Part shown: positions 26,821-33,959 of the stretch, piece by piece
How positions within the stretch are numbered: position 1 is the first letter of the stretch
Layout of the letters: each line of letters opens with the position of its first letter
Assembly (NCBI GenBank): GCA_040388605.1
Contig: JAZKBN010000005.1
Coordinates: forward strand, 131,022 to 195,021
Length of the DNA: 64,000 nt
From: JAZKBN01 sp040388605
Lineage (GTDB): Bacteria > Bacteroidota > Bacteroidia > Cytophagales > Flexibacteraceae
Reading direction: 5' to 3'
Notes under the pieces: model-generated
What the model saw: only the letters and a program-made list of their open reading frames with translations
The model's database searches: none
Told to the model about the DNA's origin: nothing
Program-made: the position numbers and the translations under genes

Positions 26821-27693
26821 ATGTATCTTGAAATGCCCATTCCCGCCTCAGAACTCATTGTAAACGCCGACGGGAGCGTTTACCACCTGGGCCTCCGCCC
26901 GCAGGATCTTGCCGATATTGTTCTAACCGTTGGCGACCCTGATCGCGTGGAAATGCTCAGCAAATATTTCGACAGCATTGAGCTTAAAGTTCGCCGCCGT
27001 GAGTTTGTAACGCATACCGGCACTTACAAGGGTGTGCGCATTACCGCCATGAGCACAGGCATGGGTACAGATAATATCGAGATTGTAATGAACGAGCTTG
27101 ATGCCCTTGCCAATATAGACCTTGCCACCCGCAAGCCTAAAGACGATATTCGTAAGCTGACTATCATTCGCCTGGGGACCAGCGGAAGCCTGCAAACCGA
27201 TGTGGAGCTCGACAGCCATTTGGCATCCCACACCGCAACAGGGCTGGATACCCTGATGTTCTTTTACAACCTCCATCAATCTGCCGAGGAGACCGAAATT
27301 TGTGATGCTTTCCAAAAAGCCATAAACCTGCCCTTTACTCCTTACCAGGCCACCGCCGATGCCGGGCTGCTTGAAACCATAGCATTCGATATGGTGCCGG
27401 GCAATACCCTTACCTGCCCCGGCTTTTACGCCCCCCAAGGCCGCGAGCTTCGCCTCAAAACCCGTTTCGAGGGCCTGATTCCGGCTTATAACGCATTCCG
27501 GCATAACAATTTCCGTATCACCAATTTCGAGATGGAAACTGCCGGCTATTACAGCATGGGCAGGTTATTGGGCCACCGCATGCTTTCATTGAACTGCATA
27601 GTGGCACATCGCATGAGCAACAAATTCTCGCAGCAGGCCGAAGCCGTTATGGACAGCCTGATTCGTAAAGTGCTCGATCGCGTTTCGGCATAA
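26821..27693 (+). CDS. Nucleoside phosphorylase (uridine phosphorylase-like)
   Basis: This 290-residue cytosolic enzyme has the PNP/UDP family motifs TVGDPDRVEMLS, TGTYKGVRITAMSTGMG, IIRLGTSGSLQ (phosphate and ribose contacts), and ITNFEMETAGYYSMG near the C-terminus. It should cleave a pyrimidine or purine nucleoside with phosphate to base and ribose-1-phosphate. It is closest in pattern to uridine phosphorylase, but nucleobase specificity is not certain. It begins 29 bp after trhO, so they may be co-transcribed. Confidence 0.85.
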   Translation: MYLEMPIPASELIVNADGSVYHLGLRPQDLADIVLTVGDPDRVEMLSKYFDSIELKVRRREFVTHTGTYKGVRITAMSTGMGTDNIEIVMNELDALANIDLATRKPKDDIRKLTIIRLGTSGSLQTDVELDSHLASHTATGLDTLMFFYNLHQSAEETEICDAFQKAINLPFTPYQATADAGLLETIAFDMVPGNTLTCPGFYAPQGRELRLKTRFEGLIPAYNAFRHNNFRITNFEMETAGYYSMGRLLGHRMLSLNCIVAHRMSNKFSQQAEAVMDSLIRKVLDRVSA

Positions 27694-27748
27694 AAAGCAG
27701 GAACAAATCTAATCCCGGCAGGTTCTCGTAATTATAAACAATTAATAA

Positions 27749-28048
27749 TTGGCAGCTGCCCCTCGGAATACTATAATATTTGCAGGAGCATTTGCTGCCT
27801 TCATGCTTTCGTACTTTATAGTACGGCTGTTTCCCGCATGGTTAGGTTTTTGGCTCATGACGGCATCGGGTTTAGCAGTATCTGCCATAACCTATGGCTT
27901 ATATTACCTGCTAACCAGGCTCGCCGATATGGTTTCGGGCCTGAAGCCGGGTTTACGCATAGCCGGGTTCATAATTGGGTTTGCGGCCATATTGGCCGCA
28001 TGGCTATTTTCAGTTGCATTTATCTTTAGTTTCGGCTACTTACTGTGA
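27749..28048 (+). CDS. Small three-TM membrane protein overlapping the Kir channel gene
   Basis: This 99-residue protein is nearly all hydrophobic, with three predicted TM segments (about residues 8-27, 31-55, 68-98) and short loops. The start is uncertain: TTG 27749 gives the longest form. Its stop overlaps the channel start as GTGA (28045-28048), a classic translational-coupling arrangement. I do not recognise the family, and the coupling is the main functional clue. It may be a channel-associated subunit, but that is inference. Confidence 0.6.
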   Translation: MAAAPRNTIIFAGAFAAFMLSYFIVRLFPAWLGFWLMTASGLAVSAITYGLYYLLTRLADMVSGLKPGLRIAGFIIGFAAILAAWLFSVAFIFSFGYLL

Positions 28049-28992
28049 TAAAAACTTCCTCCTTCCGCCGCGATGCCCGCGATGCCGGGTTTGGCAGTAA
28101 AATAGGCATGCAGGCAGGCCGTTTCCTGAACCAGAACGGTACTTTTAATGTAAAGAAAACGGGGCTGCCCTTCTTTGTGCGCATAAGCTTTTACCATGAG
28201 CTTATTACCATGAGCTGGCAGCGCTTTGCCCTTGTAATTCTTGGCGGCTATTTCCTGATGAACTTCTTTTTTGCCTGCATTTATTTCCTGCTGGGCAACC
28301 ATATATCGGGCATGGTGTATCATAGCTCGCTTGAGCATTTTATTGAAGCTTACTTTTTCAGCGCCCAAACATTTACAACGGTGGGCTATGGACGTGTAAA
28401 CCCCATCGGCTTTATGGCCAGCCTTATTTCGAGCCTCGAAGCACTCATAGGAATCATGAGCGCGGCCTTAATGACGGGTATTTTATACGGCCGATTCAGC
28501 AAGCCGCAGCCCCGCATCATCTTCAGCCAAAACGGAACCATAGCTTCTTACGATAAGGGAATGGCATTAATGGTACGCCTTGCCAACGCCAAGAGCAGCC
28601 AGGTTATTGAAGCCGAGGCAGAAATGACCTGCTCAATTATTGTAAAAGATGAAAATGGTAATAAGTACCGCAAGTACTACAACCTTGATCTTGAGCGCCA
28701 ACGTGTAACCTTCCTGGCCCTGAGCTGGACACTGGTACACCCGCTTAACGAAAAAAGCCCCCTCTTCGGCCTTACCTCAGAAGACTTCAACGAAGGTGAT
28801 ATAGAGGTTTTGGTCATGATTAAGGGCTACGACAGCACTTTCAGCCAGCAGGTTTATTCCATGCGCGGCTACAAAAATTGTGATTTTGTTTGGGGACACC
28901 GTTTTATCCCCATTTTCCATCCAACAAACGATGGTAATTCCACTGAAATTGAACTGGATAAGCTGAACACGTTTATCCGGGAAACTATTTAA
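28045..28992 (+). CDS. Prokaryotic inward-rectifier potassium channel (KirBac-like)
   Basis: This 315-residue protein (GTG start) has a short N-terminal slide-helix region, TM1 (FALVILGGYFLMNFFFACIYF), the selectivity filter TVGYG at residues 112-116 (FSAQTFTTVGYGRVNP), TM2 (ISSLEALIGIMSAALMTGILYG) and a C-terminal immunoglobulin-like cytoplasmic domain (about residues 150-300). The order and the filter match the KirBac family. It should form a tetrameric K+ channel in the inner membrane. The 3-TM protein just upstream overlaps it by 4 bp, and an ABC-F gene follows after 11 bp. Confidence 0.9.
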   Translation: MIKTSSFRRDARDAGFGSKIGMQAGRFLNQNGTFNVKKTGLPFFVRISFYHELITMSWQRFALVILGGYFLMNFFFACIYFLLGNHISGMVYHSSLEHFIEAYFFSAQTFTTVGYGRVNPIGFMASLISSLEALIGIMSAALMTGILYGRFSKPQPRIIFSQNGTIASYDKGMALMVRLANAKSSQVIEAEAEMTCSIIVKDENGNKYRKYYNLDLERQRVTFLALSWTLVHPLNEKSPLFGLTSEDFNEGDIEVLVMIKGYDSTFSQQVYSMRGYKNCDFVWGHRFIPIFHPTNDGNSTEIELDKLNTFIRETI

Positions 28993-29003
28993 AGCAACAG
29001 CCT

Positions 29004-30869
29004 GTGAATCTGCTCTCAGCCGAGAACATCTCTAAAAGTTATAACGAGCGTCCGCTCATAGTAAACCAAACCCTGGGCCTCAGCAAAGGCGATAAAGTGG
29101 CCCTTGTGGGCGCCAACGGTGCCGGTAAAACCACCCTTCTGCGCATACTCGCCGGTGAAACCGAACCCGACGGAGGCATAGTAAGCGTTCGTAAAGGCAC
29201 CAGGCAGGTTTACCTGCCCCAGCAGCCCGAGCTCGACCCGCAAATGAGCATCCGCGAATTGCTCGACGGGGACGATAACCCGGTGGCATCGCTCCTGCGC
29301 CGCTATGAGCTCGTAGCCGCCGACCCCGATGTGGACCCTGACCTTATACAGGAGCTTCTTGATCAGCTCGAAATGGTAGATGCCTGGAATTACGATAACA
29401 CGCAGGCACAGGTGCTCGGCAAGCTCGGTATTGCAGATATGGAGGCCAAGCTAGGCAGCCTCAGCGGCGGTCAGCGCAAGCGCGTGGCTATGGCCCGCAT
29501 GCTCCTGCACATGCCTGATTTAATGCTGCTCGATGAACCTACCAACCACTTGGATCTTGATGCCATTGAATGGCTTGAAAACCGATTGGGCGGCCCGCAG
29601 GTAACATTGCTTATGGTTACCCACGACAGGTATTTTCTTGATAACGTAGCAACCGTTATTCTTGAACTGGAGCGCGGCACCATTTACCGTTACGATGGTA
29701 ACTATGCTTATTTCCTTGAAAAGAAAGCCGAGCGCGAAGCCATAAAGCAGGTTGAAACCGAAAGGGCCCGCAACCTGATGAGCAAGGAACTTGAATGGAT
29801 GCGCCGCCAGCCAAGGGCAAGGGGCACCAAGGCCAAATACCGTATAGAAGCCTTTTACGAGCTTAAAGAAAAAGCTGCCGACGGACCCAAACGCGAAGAT
29901 TTGCAGCTGAACGTAGCCACTTCCCGCCAGGGCGGCAAGGTGATTGAAATTCACAATGCAAGCAAAGCCTGGGGAGATAGGGTAATGCTTACTAATTTCA
30001 CCCACGTTTTCCGCAAGGGTGAAAGGCTGGGTGTGGCCGGGCGAAACGGCGCCGGTAAATCTACCTTCCTGAATATGCTTACAGGCCGCACCTCGCCTGA
30101 TTCAGGTCAGTTTATTAAAGGCGATACTACCAAAATTGGGTATTACACCCAGGAAGTAGATAACCTGAACCCGGAAAACCGCGTTATTGACGAGGTAAAG
30201 GAAATTGCCGAATTCATTACCCTCGGCAGCGGCGAAAGCGTTTCGGTATCGCGCCTGCTTACTATGTTCCTGTTCCCGCCGGCTCAGCAGTATGATTTTA
30301 TAGGCAAGCTCAGCGGCGGTGAAAAACGCAGGCTGCAATTGCTTAAAATTCTGGTAGCTGCACCCAATTTCCTGGTGCTTGATGAACCTACCAATGATCT
30401 TGATATAGATACCCTGAACGTGCTGGAAGATTTCCTTGAAAGCTTCCCCGGCTGTTTGGTGCTCGTAAGCCACGACCGTTATTTTATGGATCGCCTGACC
30501 GACCACCTCTTTATTTTCGAGGGCGACGGCAAGGTTACCATGTTCAACGGCAACTATTCCGATTTCCGCGAAAGTCGCAAAGCCGATTCTGAGGCAGCGC
30601 CCAAGGCCAAATTCGCACTGGCAGATAAGCCTGCGCCTGTACCTGTGGTTGGCGAAAAGAAAAAGCCCTCTCAAAAAGTGCTGCGCGAGCTGGAACAGGT
30701 GGAAGCCGATATAGAAACCGTTGAAGCCGATAAAGCAGCCCTGGTAACCGAAATGGGCAACACCCAAAACTTCGATGCCCTTAAAAAGCTGACAGATAAA
30801 ATGAACGCCATTGATGCAAAGCTCGATAAGCTGATGGCAAGGTGGGAGGAATTGCAGGAGCTGGTTTAA
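29004..30869 (+). CDS. ABC-F family ATPase (Uup-like)
   Basis: This 621-residue protein has two ABC domains and no TM segments. Domain 1 has Walker A GANGAGKTT, signature LSGGQRKRVAMARM and Walker B LMLLDEPTNHLDL. Domain 2 has GRNGAGKST, LSGGEKRRLQLL and FLVLDEPTNDLDI. The linker (about residues 245-300) is basic, and a C-terminal coiled coil (about 555-621) resembles Uup, which acts on ribosomes or DNA repair intermediates. The start is GTG 29004. It ends before a strong terminator. Confidence 0.9.
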   Translation: MNLLSAENISKSYNERPLIVNQTLGLSKGDKVALVGANGAGKTTLLRILAGETEPDGGIVSVRKGTRQVYLPQQPELDPQMSIRELLDGDDNPVASLLRRYELVAADPDVDPDLIQELLDQLEMVDAWNYDNTQAQVLGKLGIADMEAKLGSLSGGQRKRVAMARMLLHMPDLMLLDEPTNHLDLDAIEWLENRLGGPQVTLLMVTHDRYFLDNVATVILELERGTIYRYDGNYAYFLEKKAEREAIKQVETERARNLMSKELEWMRRQPRARGTKAKYRIEAFYELKEKAADGPKREDLQLNVATSRQGGKVIEIHNASKAWGDRVMLTNFTHVFRKGERLGVAGRNGAGKSTFLNMLTGRTSPDSGQFIKGDTTKIGYYTQEVDNLNPENRVIDEVKEIAEFITLGSGESVSVSRLLTMFLFPPAQQYDFIGKLSGGEKRRLQLLKILVAAPNFLVLDEPTNDLDIDTLNVLEDFLESFPGCLVLVSHDRYFMDRLTDHLFIFEGDGKVTMFNGNYSDFRESRKADSEAAPKAKFALADKPAPVPVVGEKKKPSQKVLRELEQVEADIETVEADKAALVTEMGNTQNFDALKKLTDKMNAIDAKLDKLMARWEELQELV

Positions 30870-30898
30870 TAACTAATCCTTTTATCCGTCAAAAATTA

Positions 30899-30941
30899 AA
30901 GCGTGCTGTAAACCTTATTATGGTTTACAGCACGCTTTTTT
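30899..30941 (+). terminator. Intrinsic terminator of the ABC-F gene
   Basis: AAGCGTGCTGTAAACC (30899-30914) pairs with GGTTTACAGCACGCTT (30922-30937), 16 bp with a 7-nt loop, followed by a T-run. Confidence 0.9.
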
Positions 30942-30987
30942 ACTTTGCTTTTTTTTCTTAGGCGGGTGAAGCAGTTATAATCCGCTC

Positions 30988-32229
30988 CTACTCAAACCTC
31001 AAACTCTCAATCGGGTCAAGCTTAGAGGCCTTAAAGGCCGGGTAAAAGCCAGAAATAATACCCACTGCGGCGCACATGGCCATGCCCAGGAACATCCATG
31101 CCCAGGGAATAATAAAATGGTTAATCCCCATTCCGCTTGATACCAGGTTGCCTATGCCAATGCCGAGCAGTACCCCGAAGAAGCCGCCTATCTGTGTAAT
31201 GGTAATAGCCTCTATCAGGAATTGCTGGCGAATGCGGGCAGGGGTTGCGCCCAATGCCTTGCGTATGCCAATTTCCCGGGTCCGTTCGGTTACAGATACC
31301 ATCATAATATTCATTAGCCCGATTGCTGCCCCGGCCAGTGTTATAAGGCCTATTACGAAACCGCCTATGCGTAATACGCCGGTAACCTTGCCCATGCTTT
31401 CAGCTAAAGATTCGGCTTTGGTTATTTCAAAAGAATCGGGAGCGCCCAGCCTGTCGTGCCTTACCTGCCGCATCAGTCCGGATGCTTCACTGATGGCGGG
31501 GTCAAGCTCCATGGGGTTATAAACAATGGTGGTAACATCATAATACAGCTGCTTTTCTGAGCTTAGCTGCTTACCGCGGATCATGGGTATAAGCACATTG
31601 CGATCAGAGCCGTTGCCGCCCATGGTGCCGCCGGTGGCTTCTATTACACCTACCACCATAAAGCGCGCGCCTGATACTATTATGGTTTTACCCAAAGGGT
31701 CTGTTCCGGGAAAGAGCTTATCTGCAATCTCCTGGCCAATGATGGTAACAAAGGCCCCGTGCAGCAGTTCTGATGATGACATAGCACGGCCCGATTTCAG
31801 GTTATAACTTTTTACAGCCAGGTAGTTTTCATCTGTACCTATTACGCCGCTGTTGGGGTTGGTTTTGCGGCTGCCCGCCTTTACTTCTGCATCCCAGATT
31901 ATCCAGGTACTTACCGACACTTTTGCCGAGCCATAAGCAAAACGCTCTTTATACATCATGGCCTCCTGGTACGAAATATCAGAATAACGGGTTTCTTTTA
32001 CGCCGCGCCGCTTACGTTTTACGCTTTTACCCTTTTGCCGAACATCAAAAGTATTTGCTCCCAGGTCTGCAAGGCTTGAGTCTGCCGATGCCTGTATGCC
32101 GTCTATTGCGGTGAGTATGCCAACCAAAGCCATAATGCCAATGGCAATTATGAGCGCTGTAAGTACAGTTCTTAAAGTATTTCCGTAAATCGAGCGAAAA
32201 GCTTCGCTTATATTTTCTCTAAAATTCAT
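30988..32229 (-). CDS. MacB/FtsX-like ABC transporter permease
   Basis: This 413-residue permease has an N-terminal TM (LTALIIAIGIMALVGILTAI), a large periplasmic MacB_PCD domain (about residues 45-280), and three C-terminal TM segments including the FtsX pattern MMVSVTERTREIGIRKALGA and the end GFYPAFKASKLDPIESLRFE. It would work with an ATPase, but no cognate ATPase gene is next to it; the upstream DUF3137 gene is divergent. Its substrate is unknown. It is well separated from the ABC-F gene by a terminator and opposite orientation. Confidence 0.85.
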   Translation of the reverse strand: MNFRENISEAFRSIYGNTLRTVLTALIIAIGIMALVGILTAIDGIQASADSSLADLGANTFDVRQKGKSVKRKRRGVKETRYSDISYQEAMMYKERFAYGSAKVSVSTWIIWDAEVKAGSRKTNPNSGVIGTDENYLAVKSYNLKSGRAMSSSELLHGAFVTIIGQEIADKLFPGTDPLGKTIIVSGARFMVVGVIEATGGTMGGNGSDRNVLIPMIRGKQLSSEKQLYYDVTTIVYNPMELDPAISEASGLMRQVRHDRLGAPDSFEITKAESLAESMGKVTGVLRIGGFVIGLITLAGAAIGLMNIMMVSVTERTREIGIRKALGATPARIRQQFLIEAITITQIGGFFGVLLGIGIGNLVSSGMGINHFIIPWAWMFLGMAMCAAVGIISGFYPAFKASKLDPIESLRFE

Positions 32230-32463
32230 GGCAGTTTGTTGCGGAATGGCTCGCAGCAGGCCGGGTATTTTGTAAGGCCGTTAAAGATGCGGCTAATTGC
32301 TGCAAATCGCCAATCTGAATAGGGATGAATGGCAAAAAGGGCTGACAGAGGTGGCGCATTTTTTGCTGAAAATAATACAGTTCCCCTTCTGCGCTGTGCC
32401 AAAACCTTACGTAAGAAAAAAAACATAAAAAGGCGGGCATTTTGTTTGAAGCAATCAAAAATT

Positions 32464-32497
32464 AAGCAACATTTGTTTGGGAAACTAAATGTTGCTT
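32464..32497 (+). promoter_or_regulatory. Leader stem-loop before the DUF3137 gene
   Basis: AAGCAACATTT (32464-32474) pairs with AAATGTTGCTT (32487-32497), 11 bp with a 12-nt loop that can pair further (GTTT/AAAC with a bulge). It ends 26 bp before the ATG and has no T-run, so it is a possible 5' UTR control or stability hairpin, not a terminator. Confidence 0.45.
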
Positions 32498-32522
32498 CAC
32501 TAACAAATAACCAATTATCAGT

Positions 32523-33504
32523 ATGAAAAGGATTCAGAACCTCAAAAATTACTACGACACCGAATTGGCGTCGGAGCTGCACCGCATTGAAGGTCAACGT
32601 AAAGGAATCGTCAGGCAAATGATGGGGCTGTTTATTGCAGTCGCTGTTATTTTTCCATTAATTGCGTACTACATAGTNNNNNNNNNNGCCTGTTTACATG
32701 CTGTTCCTGATCCCGGTAGTTGTACTTGTAGGCATAGGTTTCTATATGGTTTATGAGTCCATTATTAAAAATACTTCCTTCTATAAAGATTATAAGAAAG
32801 ATATAATTTATAGATTGATTAAGTATATTAACCCTACTCTTCGTTACGACAAGAAGCATTATATAAGTACCGCAGAGTATTTTAACAGTGGCTTCTTCAC
32901 CAAGGAATCTGTTCGTGTTGAAGGCGATGACCATGTTAGCGGCGCCATTGACGATGTAAATGTTGAGTTCTCTGAGCTTAAAGTTTCATATAAACGCCCC
33001 TCTGATAAGCAAAAATTCAAATCTGAAAACCAGTTTCATGGCATATTTTTTGTGGCAGACTGCCCCAAGCCTTTCCCTGCTGATTTGATTATTGAGCCCG
33101 TTAATCATCCTTCGCAGCCGTCTGATGTATTGCTGCCAATTAAGCACGAGGAATTCAACAGCAATTTCCGAGTAAGACTTCCCGGCCGCGATTATATGTT
33201 CCAGGCCCAGGAAATGATGACCAAAGATTTCCTCGACAAAATTGTAACCCTGAAGCACCAAACCACCAACGAGATTCACCTCAGCTTCATTTATAATAAA
33301 ATGTATGTGGCCATTGTTCACGATAAAGACCTTTTTGAACCTTCTGTTTGGAGCCCTGTTAATAACTTCGACTCTATCATGATTCACTTTAAAGATCTTT
33401 ATGTGCCCATTGCCGTAGTTGAGCACCTTGCTGCCCATAAAGAATTCGAACTTAGCGATGAACGCGAAGAGCATGTTTCTTCTAAGGCTACTGCCGGGGT
33501 TTAA
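32523..33504 (+). CDS. DUF3137 membrane protein, split by an assembly gap
   Basis: The first piece (32523-32677) gives a cytosolic helix and the start of a TM segment. The second, in another frame as drawn, starts with the tail of a second TM (MLFLIPVVVLVGIGFYMVY) and continues to the stop at 33504. If the N-run has a true length that is a multiple of three (for example zero), the pieces read in frame: TM1, short loop, TM2, then a cytosolic domain of about 240 residues (e.g. FKGIFFVADCPKPFPAD-like, EFNSNFRVRLPGRDYMFQAQ). The whole fits a DUF3137-type protein of unknown function. It is followed by a terminator at 33557. Confidence 0.75.
32678..32687. other. Assembly gap (10 N)
   Basis: Ten ambiguous bases inside the DUF3137 gene, between its first and second hydrophobic segments. 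A true gap length divisible by three restores one reading frame. Confidence 0.98.
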
Positions 33505-33556
33505 TAATTTAAACAGCTGATTATTCGGAACTCCTCAATGTTGTTCTGCAGTATAT

Positions 33557-33595
33557 AAAATGCACCGTCTGTAAAGCAGCGGTGCATTTTCGTTT
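33557..33595 (+). terminator. Intrinsic terminator of the DUF3137 gene
   Basis: AAAATGCACCG (33557-33567) pairs with CGGTGCATTTT (33580-33590) with a 12-nt loop, followed by CGTTTTC. Confidence 0.82.
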
Positions 33596-33886
33596 TCAGG
33601 TGTAAGTGCTTTTTAAAAGCTTAAACTGTAGGTTGTTTTATCTTTTTCCGGCCGACACATTATTTATGCCCCAATCATTTTTAGCAGGCTTTTCAATATC
33701 TTTTTTCGGTGAGTTTAGAGTCACGGTTCCGTGTTTAATTGTTATTCCAAATCATAAGTAAAACACGTTTATTATCTTATACATAGTATGACTTAGGCTG
33801 TAATATTGTTTTCCTGTACCCGAATTTCATTTTTCCCTCCCATGTTAATTTAATGTAAACAGCCTGTGGCTTCTTTAATAATTTGG

Positions 33887-33930
33887 TAACAGGGGCCTAA
33901 CATGGGGGCAAAACAGGAGCTCTACTTTTG
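33887..33930 (+). promoter_or_regulatory. Pho-box-like direct repeat and -7 element before the TonB receptor
   Basis: TAACAGGGG at 33887-33895 and TAACATGGG at 33898-33906 are direct repeats with an 11-bp period, as in PhoP/PhoB-type boxes. A TACTTTTG (perfect TAnnTTTG) follows at 33923-33930, 17 bp after the second repeat, with no good -33 TTG at the normal distance. This is the architecture of an activator-dependent promoter. It lies 30 bp before the receptor ATG. The rest of the 33596-33886 region shows nothing I can name. Confidence 0.45.
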
Positions 33931-33959
33931 TGGCAGAGTTAAGAAATAAACAACCTGTT

